Assembly (NCBI GenBank): GCA_947372575.1
Contig: CANBUF010000043.1
Coordinates: 1 to 9,694 of the forward strand
Source of the DNA: Alcaligenaceae bacterium
GTDB taxonomy: Bacteria > Pseudomonadota > Gammaproteobacteria > Burkholderiales > Burkholderiaceae
DNA: 9,694 nt
Reading direction: 5' to 3'
Within the stretch, counting starts at the first letter, position 1. Every line of letters begins with the position of its first letter. Below the pieces are notes generated by a model. It was not told the DNA's origin. It worked only from the letters and a program-made list of their open reading frames with translations, and did not search any database. Shown one piece after another: positions 1-6,432 of this stretch. The position numbers were made by a program, and so were the translations under genes.

Positions 1-38
1 TCAAGTATATGTACTGTGTGTTCTACTTTTTGCGGCAT
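1..38 (-). CDS. Start of an unidentified gene, possibly an integrase (partial)
   Basis: Reading leftwards from an ATG at 38-36, an open frame encodes MPQKVEHTVHIL and leaves the window after 12 codons. An SD-like GGGG at 44-47 sits 5-6 bases before this ATG, and a promoter-like pair lies at 79-107. A second in-frame ATG at 59-57 would add seven residues, but it lies upstream of the SD-like run, so 38 is preferred. Twelve residues cannot identify a family. The idea of a tyrosine-recombinase integrase is inference from position only: the frame points away from the 3' end of a tRNA gene, in the same direction as the tRNA, through AT-rich repeat-bearing DNA, which is the common layout of tRNA-integrated elements. 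It could equally be another small gene or chance. Confidence 0.3.
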   Translation of the reverse strand, partial: MPQKVEHTVHIL

Positions 39-78
39 TTGTATCCCCAAAAAAAACATAGGCTAAGCTATATTCAGC

Positions 79-107
79 ATTGTACAGTCAGTGCTGTTTT
101 TGTACAA
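79..107 (-). promoter_or_regulatory. Candidate sigma-70 promoter for the leftward gene
   Basis: On the minus strand TTGTAC (107-102) and TACAAT (84-79) are separated by 17 bp. The -10 matches consensus at five of six bases; the -35 matches only at TTG. Transcription would start near position 72 and reach the ATG at 38. The -35 lies inside one TGTACAACG repeat and the -10 overlaps another TGTACA, so a protein binding these repeats would be placed to control this promoter. Confidence 0.4.
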
Positions 108-142
108 CGAATGTACAACGGCATCTAAAAAACTGTACAACG
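101..142. repeat. Three direct TGTACAACG repeats in helical phase
   Basis: TGTACAACG occurs exactly at 101-109, 112-120 and 134-142. The starts are 11 and 22 bp apart, about one and two helical turns, so all copies face the same side of the DNA. A related TGTACAGTC lies at 81-89 and TGTACTGTG at 10-18. The last copy extends into the palindrome CAACGTTG (138-145). Such spaced short repeats beside a tRNA 3' end resemble integrase arm sites or excisionase/repressor operators; which of these they are is inference. Confidence 0.6.
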
Positions 143-161
143 TTGAGAACCGCATAAATGA

Positions 162-246
162 TGGTGCCCGGGGCCGGAATCGAACCGGCACGCCTTGCGG
201 CGGGGGATTTTGAGTCCCCTGCGTCTACCAATTTCACCACCCGGGC
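162..246 (-). tRNA. tRNA-Leu, anticodon CAA
   Basis: The minus strand folds into a complete 85-base class II tRNA with CCA encoded. The acceptor stem is GCCCGGG/CCCGGGC. The D stem is GTG/CGC with one wobble pair, and the anticodon stem is GGGGA/TCCCC with loop CTCAAAA (anticodon CAA at 212-210). The long variable arm is closed by GCC/GGC around GCAA, and the T stem is GCCGG/CCGGC around TTCGATT. The long variable arm and CAA anticodon identify a leucine tRNA reading UUG. All stems are intact. Its 3' end abuts the AT-rich repeat region, making it a plausible attachment site for an integrated element. Confidence 0.97.
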
Positions 247-286
247 ACGGGGGACAGAGCATGAATGCTCCAGCAGGAAGAACGCC

Positions 287-292
287 ATTATA
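287..292 (-). promoter_or_regulatory. -10 box of the tRNA-Leu promoter
   Basis: A perfect TATAAT lies on the minus strand at 292-287. It would start transcription near 280, about 34 bases before the mature tRNA 5' end. No good -35 hexamer is found at 16-18 bp; the region there is A-rich (minus-strand AAAACAAAAATTT), which may act as an UP-like element. A short palindrome, GAGCATGAATGCTC (257-270), lies in the transcribed leader. Confidence 0.6.
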
Positions 293-298
293 GAACGT

Positions 299-326
299 CT
301 TGAAATTTTTGTTTTGCACCCCAAAT
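299..326 (+). promoter_or_regulatory. Sigma-32 heat-shock promoter of htpG
   Basis: CTTGAAA (299-305) is followed after 13 bp by CCCCAAAT (319-326). This agrees closely with the sigma-32 (RpoH) consensus CTTGAAA-N(13-14)-CCCCATNT. Transcription would begin near 333, giving a leader of about 70 bases. A known heat-shock gene follows, which supports the call. The promoter interleaves with the divergent tRNA-Leu promoter. Confidence 0.85.
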
Positions 327-404
327 AATGACCAGATCAGGGTCGAATGCAATAGCATTGAACCTTGGCATGACTCCCGATTGATAACTTTTTCTGTGAA
401 CACT

Positions 405-2312
405 ATGAATCAAACGACTTCTTCTGGGGACGCATCCCAAACCCTCGGATTTCAGGCCGAGGTTAAGCAGTTGATGCACTTGATGATCCACTCGCTCTAC
501 AGCAACAAAGAGATCTTTTTGCGTGAGTTGGTCTCCAATGCATCGGACGCGTGCGACAAACTGCGCTTTGAATCCATCGATCAGCCAGACCTGCTTGAGG
601 GCGAGGGCGAGTTGCGTGTGCGCGTCGATTTTGACAAAGAAGCCCGCACCATTACGATTTCCGATAACGGTATCGGTATGTCACGCGAAGAAGCGGTAAC
701 GAACCTGGGTACCATTGCGCGTTCGGGGACAAAAGAATTTTTTACCAAATTAACGGGCGACAAACAAAAAGACGCGCAGTTGATTGGTCAGTTTGGTGTG
801 GGGTTTTACTCGTCCTTTATCGTGGCCGACAAGGTCACCGTGCGCACCCGCCGTGCTGGCATGCCAGCAGATCATGCCGTCATCTGGGAATCCAATGGCG
901 AAGGCGAATTCACCATTGCGAATACCGAAAAAGAGAGCCGCGGCAGCGAAGTCACCTTGCATTTGCGTGCTGACGAGGACGAGCTACTGAACGGCTATAA
1001 GTTACGCGAAATTTTGCGCCGCTACTCTGACCATATTTCTCTGCCCGTTGAAATGCGCAAAGAAGAATGGGATAAAGACGCCTCCGAGCAAAAGAAGACA
1101 GACGAGTGGGAGGCCGTCAACCAGGCCAACGCACTCTGGACGCGTAACAAAGCAGATATTACTGATGAGCAGTATCGCGAGTTTTATAAGCATGTCTCGC
1201 ATGACTTTGATGACCCGCTGGCATGGACGCACAATCGTGTCGAGGGGCGCAGCGAGTACACCCAGCTTTTGTTTATTCCTAAGCATGCGCCGTTTGACAT
1301 GTGGGATCGTGATGCGCGACGTGGCGTCAAACTGTACGTTAAACGTGTTTTCATCATGGATGATGCGGAACAATTGCTGCCGTCTTATCTGCGCTTTGTA
1401 CGTGGCGTGATTGACTCTGCAGATTTGCCGCTGAACGTTTCACGCGAAATCCTCCAGGAAAGCCGTGATGTCAAAGTGATTCGCGAGGGCTCAGCCAAGC
1501 GAATTCTGAGCCTGCTCGAAGATCTGGCAGAGAACCGCAAAGAAGACTATGCAACGTTCTGGACAGAGTTTGGTCAGGTGTTGAAAGAAGGCACTGGCGA
1601 AGACGCATCCAACCTTGAGCGCATTGCCAAGCTGCTGCGTTTTGCTTCGACACAGGACGAGTCCGATGCGCAGGTCGTTTCACTTGCGGATTATGTCAGC
1701 CGGATGAAAGAAGGGCAGGACAAGATTTACTACGTCACTGCTGACAGCTATATCGCTGGTAAAAATAGTCCGCACCTCGAAATTTTCCGCAAAAAAGGCA
1801 TCGAAGTGCTGGTCATGTGGGATCGCGTCGATGAGTGGATGCTGTCGCATTTGCGTGAGTTTGATGGCAAGCAATTGGTGTCCGTTGCCAAAGGTGGTCT
1901 TGATCTCGAAGCCCTCGCTGATGACGAAGAAAAGAAGCACCAGACTGAAGTGGCCGAGCAATTCAAGCCACTAGTCGAACGTTTGCAGGAAAGTCTGAAG
2001 GATCGTGTCAAAGAAGTGCGCGTGACGGCACGGCTGGTGGATTCGCCTTCGTGCGTTGTAGTTGGCACCAATGACCTGAGCCCCCACCTTATGCGGATGC
2101 TCAAGGCTGCAGGTCAAGAGGCCCCCAACGTCTTGCCCGCTCTGGAGATCAATCCTGAGCATCCGCTGGTCGCACGCGTCCAGGCTGCGACGGATGAGAC
2201 CTTTGCAGATTGGGCTTCGCTGCTGTTCGAACAGGCAATGCTTGCGGATGGTTCGCAGCTGGCTGATCCTTCGGCATTTGTGAAGCGGGTCAATCAGTTG
2301 CTGTTAGGTTGA
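405..2312 (+). CDS. htpG: Molecular chaperone HtpG (bacterial Hsp90)
   Basis: HtpG is a cytosolic, dimeric, ATP-driven chaperone that remodels client proteins, often with DnaK. The 635-residue product has the usual Hsp90 layout. The N-terminal GHKL ATPase domain (about 1-230) shows the catalytic-Glu region ELVSNASDA (E41, N45), the nucleotide-binding DNGIGM (87-92) and the glycine lid GQFGVGFY (128-135). The middle domain follows, with LNVSREILQ (343-351) carrying the conserved phosphate-sensing Arg347. The C-terminal dimerisation domain runs to the stop. The frame is open back to an ATG at 300, but that ATG lies inside the sigma-32 promoter. The start at 405 gives the family-typical N-terminus and is chosen although it has no clear Shine-Dalgarno. 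The gene is convergent with ampD, 20 bp away, and transcribed alone under heat-shock control. Confidence 0.97.
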   Translation: MNQTTSSGDASQTLGFQAEVKQLMHLMIHSLYSNKEIFLRELVSNASDACDKLRFESIDQPDLLEGEGELRVRVDFDKEARTITISDNGIGMSREEAVTNLGTIARSGTKEFFTKLTGDKQKDAQLIGQFGVGFYSSFIVADKVTVRTRRAGMPADHAVIWESNGEGEFTIANTEKESRGSEVTLHLRADEDELLNGYKLREILRRYSDHISLPVEMRKEEWDKDASEQKKTDEWEAVNQANALWTRNKADITDEQYREFYKHVSHDFDDPLAWTHNRVEGRSEYTQLLFIPKHAPFDMWDRDARRGVKLYVKRVFIMDDAEQLLPSYLRFVRGVIDSADLPLNVSREILQESRDVKVIREGSAKRILSLLEDLAENRKEDYATFWTEFGQVLKEGTGEDASNLERIAKLLRFASTQDESDAQVVSLADYVSRMKEGQDKIYYVTADSYIAGKNSPHLEIFRKKGIEVLVMWDRVDEWMLSHLREFDGKQLVSVAKGGLDLEALADDEEKKHQTEVAEQFKPLVERLQESLKDRVKEVRVTARLVDSPSCVVVGTNDLSPHLMRMLKAAGQEAPNVLPALEINPEHPLVARVQAATDETFADWASLLFEQAMLADGSQLADPSAFVKRVNQLLLG

Positions 2313-2331
2313 TCAGAGAAGTAATCTCAAG

Positions 2332-2369
2332 CCTAGGGACGGCCTGCTGACCAGTCGGCCGCCCCTAGG
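2332..2369. terminator. Strong hairpin between htpG and ampD, possibly a bidirectional terminator
   Basis: CCTAGGG (2332-2338) pairs with CCCCTAGG (2362-2369), and inside it CGGCC (2340-2344) pairs with GGCCG (2357-2361). This makes a stem of 12 pairs with one A-C mismatch and a 12-base loop. It begins 19 bases after the htpG stop and contains the ampD stop codon. No T-run follows on either strand, so it is not a textbook intrinsic terminator. It may block 3' exonucleases or stop convergent transcripts in another way. Confidence 0.45.
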
Positions 2370-2896
2370 TACCTGTCCCAGTCAAAGGCGTCGCCCGGGT
2401 CTGTTTTGCGCTCCGGCGCGATGTCGCTGTGGCCACGCACAGCACGTAAGGCATAGCGCTCGCGTAAACACGCTGTCAGCGCGGTGAGCGAAGCATATTG
2501 CGCCTCAGTGTAGGGAGCGGTGTCTGTCCCTTCAAGCTCAATCCCTACAGAAAAATCATTGCACTGCTCTCGGCCATCAAACGACGAGACGCCTGCATGC
2601 CAGGCGCGCGCGTCACTCGACACAAACTGCGTGATGTGGCCAGTTCTGACAATCAGAAAATGTGCAGAAACCTTCAGACCTTCGAGGCATGAAAACCAGG
2701 GGTCCGCTTGCAGATCAAGCTGGTTTAAAAAAAGGTCGCAGATAAATGGCGTGCCAAACTGACCCGGTGGCAGGCTGATGTTATGAATGACCAGTAGGCC
2801 GATATCGTCGGCTACAGGTCGTTCGTTGAAATTCGGGGACGGCTTGAGCGAGACCTGCTCTGAAGGCTGTAACCAGCCTTGCGCGTCGAGCTTCAT
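2333..2896 (-). CDS. ampD: 1,6-anhydro-N-acetylmuramyl-L-alanine amidase AmpD
   Basis: AmpD is a cytosolic zinc amidase that cleaves the bond between anhydro-muramic acid and the stem peptide of recycled peptidoglycan. In species with inducible AmpC this lowers the inducer level. The 187-residue protein is of normal AmpD length and has no signal peptide. The family's active-site residues are in place by analogy with E. coli AmpD: zinc ligands His38 (VIHN), His156 (RGHSDI) and Asp166 (KTDPG), with Glu120 (GIELEG) and Lys164 as catalytic residues. The AHFLIVRTG segment (78-86) is also typical. The start ATG overlaps the stop of the upstream gene (ATGA), so translation is probably coupled. It is the last gene of a minus-strand unit with a ypjD-like and a PP0621-like gene. 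Confidence 0.95.
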   Translation of the reverse strand: MKLDAQGWLQPSEQVSLKPSPNFNERPVADDIGLLVIHNISLPPGQFGTPFICDLFLNQLDLQADPWFSCLEGLKVSAHFLIVRTGHITQFVSSDARAWHAGVSSFDGREQCNDFSVGIELEGTDTAPYTEAQYASLTALTACLRERYALRAVRGHSDIAPERKTDPGDAFDWDRYLGAADWSAGRP

Positions 2897-3156
2897 ACGC
2901 GCTGTTTGGCACCCAGCTTGGCGTGCTCAGGACTGCACCAGGTATTGAGTCCCGTGCGGGTGGCTTCGGAGACAGGTAAATGGATGCCGCAGTGATCGCA
3001 GCGCACCATCTGCTCTGAGCCCAGACGGTTGGGCTCAGGCTGGCGTGGAGCTGCGCGGCCAACGCTGGGCTGACGTCCTGCCGCGGCGCGTGCGAGCACG
3101 CGGGTGACAACCAGTGAGCCGATGAAAATTGAAACCCAGAACAGTATTTTGCCCAT
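2893..3156 (-). CDS. PP0621-type small membrane protein with a Cys/His metal-binding motif
   Basis: This 87-residue protein has one hydrophobic N-terminal segment (about 4-22), which is likely a membrane anchor. A basic, proline-rich linker (about 23-50) follows. The C-terminal motif is C53-x2-C56-x2-H59 and C74-x3-H78, with the local sequence CDHCGIHLP; it looks like a small zinc site. I recognise it as resembling the PP0621 family of uncharacterised proteobacterial proteins, from memory only. It overlaps ampD by four bases and starts one base after the ypjD-like stop (TGATATG), so it is firmly inside this operon. A weak GAG lies upstream of the ATG. The operon suggests an envelope-linked role, but the function is unknown. 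Confidence 0.85.
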   Translation of the reverse strand: MGKILFWVSIFIGSLVVTRVLARAAAGRQPSVGRAAPRQPEPNRLGSEQMVRCDHCGIHLPVSEATRTGLNTWCSPEHAKLGAKQRV

Positions 3157-3157
3157 A

Positions 3158-4012
3158 TCAGACTCTTTGAAGAATGACTTCTACAACGAAACGGCTGCCT
3201 GTGTAGGCCAGCACAATAAAGGCAAACCCAGCAAGGGTATAGCGCAGCGCAATGCGCCCACGCCAGCCACGCACGTGCCTGCCGACTAGAAGCACACCAA
3301 AGGTGATCCAGGAGAGCAGTGTGAAAACGGTCTTATGATCAAAAGGCAGCCATTTGCCGGTGGCAGCCAGCGATATCAGCGAGCCTGAGGCCACCGCGAG
3401 TGTGAGTGCAGCAAACGCAATCCAGATTACACGAAACAGTAATTGTTCCTGAGCCAGCAGTGGGGGTTGGGCATCGAGCAGCCGGCCGGCGACTGAAAAC
3501 AGGCCTTTTGAAGTCTGAGCAGATTCGCCTGGAAAATGTAAGCGCCGGTCAAGCGCCGACATTAATAAGGCCTGTAATGCGGCAACTGTAATCAGTCCGT
3601 AGGCCGCCAGCGCAATCAACAGGTGAGCCCGCAGTGAAATATCGCTTGCGTGCGCGACCAGCTGGGATGCCGGGAATAGTGCCGCTAACAGGCAGGAAAT
3701 CGCTCCAGCGGGCAACAGTAGCAGTTGCAGGCCGTCGATGCGGATAATCAGGCTTTCGAGCCAGAAAACGATCATTCCTAGCCAAACTGCAGCCGAGAGG
3801 GCGAGTGACCAGCTTAAATGCAGGTGCTCATCGCGCAAAATGGACTGATCCAGCGCGACCCCATGCAAAACGATGGCCACCAAAACGCCCAGGCGTACCA
3901 GTCTGCCCACCTGAATGACAGATTGGCCAGAGGCGAGGGCACGCCATAGAATAATTGCTAGACCGGAATATGCCAGCGCAGCGAGAGAGTGAAATACAAT
4001 GCCAGTAGACAT
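3158..4012 (-). CDS. ypjD: YpjD-like inner-membrane protein (CcsA/cytochrome c assembly superfamily)
   Basis: The 284-residue product is strongly hydrophobic, with about eight predicted membrane segments (roughly 7-26, 38-54, 68-88, 96-115, 128-152, 194-216, 227-246, 256-280). Histidines H50, H130, H226 and H246 (GRHVRGW) lie in or near these segments, as in the CcsA superfamily. The tryptophan-rich haem-handling WWD motif of true CcsA/CcmC/CcmF proteins is absent, which fits YpjD, whose function is not established. Divergent orientation next to ffh is also the E. coli arrangement. The start at 4012 (MSTGIVF) gives an N-terminus leading straight into the first membrane segment, but has no Shine-Dalgarno. 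An in-frame ATG at 4042 would add ten residues and overlap the ffh start codon. It leads the PP0621-ampD operon. Confidence 0.88.
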   Translation of the reverse strand: MSTGIVFHSLAALAYSGLAIILWRALASGQSVIQVGRLVRLGVLVAIVLHGVALDQSILRDEHLHLSWSLALSAAVWLGMIVFWLESLIIRIDGLQLLLLPAGAISCLLAALFPASQLVAHASDISLRAHLLIALAAYGLITVAALQALLMSALDRRLHFPGESAQTSKGLFSVAGRLLDAQPPLLAQEQLLFRVIWIAFAALTLAVASGSLISLAATGKWLPFDHKTVFTLLSWITFGVLLVGRHVRGWRGRIALRYTLAGFAFIVLAYTGSRFVVEVILQRV

Positions 4013-4040
4013 ATGACTAGTGTAAAGCGAAACTGCCCCC

Positions 4041-5453
4041 ATGCTTGAAAACCTGACCCAACGCCTTTCCCGTGTCGTCAAGACGATTCGTGGCGAAGCA
4101 CGCCTGACCGAAGCCAATACCCAGGACATGCTGCGCGAGGTGCGTTTGGCGCTCCTTGAAGCCGACGTCTCCCTGCCTGTGGTGCGTGATTTCGTGACGC
4201 GCGTCAAAGAAAAAGCCCTGGGCGAAGAGGTCGCAGGCAGTTTATCCCCCGGCCAGGCCTTGGTCGGTGTGGTGCATCAGGAACTCACCTCCCTGATGGG
4301 CGGTGACCTGGGACCGGACGCGAGTGAATTGTCACTTGCGATGCAGCCGCCTGCGATTATCTTGATGGCGGGTCTGCAGGGTGCGGGTAAAACCACCACG
4401 ACCGGCAAGCTTGCCCGCTGGCTGTCCGAAGGTGGGCACGTCCAGCATGGCCGCAAGACAGGCAAGAAAAAGGTCGCTGTGGTCAGTGCCGATGTCTATC
4501 GTCCTGCCGCGATCGAGCAGCTCAAGATGGTCGCCGCCCAGGTTGGCGTCGAGTGGATTGCCTCTGATGAGACGCAAAAACCAGAAGACATCGCGCGTCA
4601 TGCACTGGATTACGCCAAGCGTCATCACTTTGATGTGCTGATTGTTGATACGGCAGGTCGACTCGGTGTGGATGAGGCCATGATGCGCGAAATTCGCGCG
4701 CTGCATGACTTGCTCAAGCCAATCGAGACCTTGTTTGTCGTCGATGCCATGCAGGGTCAGGATGCGGTCAATACTGCTAAAGCTTTCGGTGACGCACTGC
4801 CATTGACCGGTGTGGTGCTGACCAAGCTGGACGGTGATGCGCGAGGAGGTGCGGCCCTATCCGTGCGCCATGTGACGGGTAAACCACTCAAATTTGTCGG
4901 TATCTCCGAAAAGCTCGACGGCCTGGAGCCTTTTCATCCTGAGCGGATGGCCCAGCGGGTGCTTGGCATGGGCGACATTGTGTCGCTGGTCGAGCAGGCG
5001 CATAAAAATATCGATATGGCCGAGGCGCAAAAGCTTGCGGCCAAGATCAAATCAGGCGACAAGTTTGATTTGAATGATTTCCGGGATCAGTTGCAACAAG
5101 TTAAAAAGATGGGTGACATGGGTTCGTTGCTCGAGAAGCTGCCGGCGCAGTTTGCGCAGGCCGCAGGTCAGCTGCAGGGCGGCCAGGCAGAAAAGCAATT
5201 GCGTCGCACCGAAGGAATATTGAATTCCATGACGCCGCTTGAGCGTGCCAAACCCGATTTGCTCAAAGCCTCACGTAAACGCCGTATTGCCACGGGTGCC
5301 GGCGTTCCCGTGCAGGAAGTCAACCGCATGCTCAATCAGTTTGAGCAGATGCAGGGCATGATGAAGCAAATGAAAAAGGGCGGAATGGCCAAAATGATGC
5401 GCGCAATGGGCGGGATGAAAGGCCTGGGCAAGCTCGGTGGTTTTGGCGGCTAA
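4041..5453 (+). CDS. ffh: Signal recognition particle protein Ffh (SRP54 GTPase)
   Basis: Ffh binds 4.5S RNA and signal sequences of nascent inner-membrane proteins, and hands ribosomes to the receptor FtsY through paired GTP hydrolysis. The 470-residue protein is full length. It has a helical N domain (about 1-90). The G domain carries the P-loop GLQGAGKTT (111-119), DVYRPAA (151-157), DTAGR (203-207) and TKLDGDARGG (261-270). A methionine-rich M domain follows from about 320, with the RNA-binding segment around GAGVPVQEVN and a methionine/glycine-rich tail (MQGMMKQMKK, MAKMMRAMGG). The ATG has no recognisable Shine-Dalgarno. The gene stands alone on the plus strand, divergent from ypjD and convergent with trmB 15 bp away, with a probable terminator over its stop. 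Confidence 0.98.
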   Translation: MLENLTQRLSRVVKTIRGEARLTEANTQDMLREVRLALLEADVSLPVVRDFVTRVKEKALGEEVAGSLSPGQALVGVVHQELTSLMGGDLGPDASELSLAMQPPAIILMAGLQGAGKTTTTGKLARWLSEGGHVQHGRKTGKKKVAVVSADVYRPAAIEQLKMVAAQVGVEWIASDETQKPEDIARHALDYAKRHHFDVLIVDTAGRLGVDEAMMREIRALHDLLKPIETLFVVDAMQGQDAVNTAKAFGDALPLTGVVLTKLDGDARGGAALSVRHVTGKPLKFVGISEKLDGLEPFHPERMAQRVLGMGDIVSLVEQAHKNIDMAEAQKLAAKIKSGDKFDLNDFRDQLQQVKKMGDMGSLLEKLPAQFAQAAGQLQGGQAEKQLRRTEGILNSMTPLERAKPDLLKASRKRRIATGAGVPVQEVNRMLNQFEQMQGMMKQMKKGGMAKMMRAMGGMKGLGKLGGFGG

Positions 5454-5470
5454 ACCCAGTTCAGCCTTTT
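5448..5470 (+). terminator. Probable intrinsic terminator of ffh
   Basis: GGCTAAAC (5448-5455) pairs with GTTCAGCC (5459-5466), with one A-C mismatch and a CCA loop, and is followed at once by TTTT (5467-5470) and a second T-run at 5476-5480. The hairpin includes the ffh stop codon. On the minus strand no T-run follows it, so it should act for ffh only. Confidence 0.55.
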
Positions 5471-6137
5471 AGCGCTTTTTGAAAATCACGTCCCAGACAC
5501 CATGTCCGAGGCGCAAGCCACGGTTTTCAAACTTGGTCAGGGGGCGGAAGTCCGGGCGGGGGGCAAAGCCCTCGCAAGTATTTTGCAGCGTCGGCTCAGC
5601 GCTCAGGACCTCAAGCATCTGATGAGCATAGTGCTCCCAATCTGTTGCACAATGAATGTAGCTGCCTGGCGCCATGCGGCTCGCGAGCAGAGCAATGAGC
5701 GGGGGCTGGATCAGCCGGCGCTTATGATGGCGGGTCTTAGGCCAGGGGTCCGGAAAATAAATATGTACGCCTGACAGACTTTCGGGAGTAATCATGTCCC
5801 GGATGACCTCTACGGCATCGTGCTGGATGATCCGGACGTTGTTCAGGTTCGATGCTTCGATCCGCTTGAGCAAGGCACCCACACCTGCATTAAAGACCTC
5901 AACCCCCAGAAAATTATCTCCAGGACGTGAAAGGGCAATTTGCTCAGTGGTCTCGCCCATGCCAAAGCCGATTTCCAGGATGGTCGGCGCGACGCGCCCA
6001 AAGGCCTCTGGCATATCAAGCAGTGCGGGGGAATAAGGAATCGACCATTTTGCGAGCCAGGTATCAAGGGCTTCTTGTTGCCCTTGTGTAATGTGGCTGC
6101 GTCGATTGACAAAACTTTTAATGTGTTGGGTTTGCAT
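5469..6137 (-). CDS. trmB: tRNA (guanine-N7-)-methyltransferase TrmB
   Basis: TrmB uses S-adenosylmethionine to make 7-methylguanosine at position 46 of the tRNA variable loop in the cytosol. The 222-residue protein shows the SAM-binding motif EIGFGMGET (55-63), the GVEV strand end (78-81) and the family signature [14 protein letters not shown] (128-141), which contains the catalytic and tRNA-contact residues. Near the C-terminus, TKFENRG is also typical. Length is normal. The start lies 2 bases after the thiS stop; the thiS tail GGCGGTGG can serve as its ribosome binding site, so the two genes form one minus-strand unit. It is convergent with ffh. Confidence 0.96.
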   Translation of the reverse strand: MQTQHIKSFVNRRSHITQGQQEALDTWLAKWSIPYSPALLDMPEAFGRVAPTILEIGFGMGETTEQIALSRPGDNFLGVEVFNAGVGALLKRIEASNLNNVRIIQHDAVEVIRDMITPESLSGVHIYFPDPWPKTRHHKRRLIQPPLIALLASRMAPGSYIHCATDWEHYAHQMLEVLSAEPTLQNTCEGFAPRPDFRPLTKFENRGLRLGHGVWDVIFKKR

Positions 6138-6139
6138 TG

Positions 6140-6340
6140 TTAACCACCGCCTACTGCGACAACGATTTCAAGTCGATCTGCGGGCGCGAGATCGCACGAG
6201 GCATACTGGCTTTTGGGCACAATTTCGCCATTGCGTTCGATCGCAATGCGTTTGCCCAGAAACCCCAGTTGTTCAACCAGTTGAGCCACAGATATTGGTG
6301 CGGTCAGCTCTAGGGGCTGACCATTCAGAACGATTTCCAT
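6140..6340 (-). CDS. thiS: Thiamine biosynthesis sulfur-carrier protein ThiS
   Basis: ThiS is a small ubiquitin-like protein whose C-terminal glycine is adenylated and then thiocarboxylated. It donates sulfur to ThiG in making the thiazole ring of thiamine. The 66-residue product begins [12 protein letters not shown], contains [14 protein letters not shown] (33-46) and ends VAVGGG, with the required terminal Gly-Gly exposed. Length is typical. The partner thiG, usually beside thiS, is not in this window; the next gene in the unit is trmB. There is no Shine-Dalgarno, and a candidate promoter ends so close to the ATG that a leaderless message is possible. Confidence 0.92.
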   Translation of the reverse strand: MEIVLNGQPLELTAPISVAQLVEQLGFLGKRIAIERNGEIVPKSQYASCDLAPADRLEIVVAVGGG

Positions 6341-6347
6341 AGCCAGT

Positions 6348-6377
6348 ATTGTAGTGGTTCGCCAAAGGCGTGCTCAA
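6348..6377 (-). promoter_or_regulatory. Candidate promoter of thiS-trmB
   Basis: On the minus strand TTGAGC (6377-6372) and TACAAT (6353-6348) are separated by 18 bp. The -10 matches at five of six positions. The expected transcription start (about 6341) is next to the thiS ATG at 6340, leaving no room for a leader or a TPP riboswitch downstream of this promoter. Confidence 0.4.
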
Positions 6378-6406
6378 GCCGCTCTGCTCAAGAGGCCCTC
6401 ATCTCG

Positions 6407-6412
6407 TATAAT
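6407..6412 (+). promoter_or_regulatory. -10 box of the tRNA-Gly promoter
   Basis: A perfect TATAAT precedes the tRNA-Gly gene; transcription would begin near 6419, about 14 bases before the mature 5' end. No convincing -35 hexamer is seen at 16-18 bp upstream. No clear terminator follows the tRNA, so this promoter may also serve trhO. Confidence 0.6.
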
Positions 6413-6432
6413 GCTAGTTGAGCGTTCAGCAT

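Noticed and set aside
257..270. GAGCATGAATGCTC palindrome as an operator or attachment site
   Set aside because: Short and in the tRNA-Leu leader; the loop is too small for a full hairpin and nothing else supports a function.
300..404. Upstream extension of the htpG frame to an ATG at 300
   Set aside because: This ATG lies inside the sigma-32 -35 element, upstream of the expected transcript start, and the added residues do not resemble any HtpG N-terminus.
1002..1410. Overlapping open frames on both strands inside htpG
   Set aside because: No recognisable domains; they lie wholly within the conserved Hsp90 frame.
4043..4207. Further extension of the ypjD frame to 4207
   Set aside because: It runs antisense to the ffh N domain; the added sequence is Arg/Ser-rich, as expected from the opposite strand of a coding region, and lacks membrane character.
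6341..6432. TPP riboswitch upstream of thiS
   Set aside because: None of the conserved TPP-aptamer segments (such as CUGAGA) is visible on the minus strand, and the space is also taken by the tRNA-Gly promoter.
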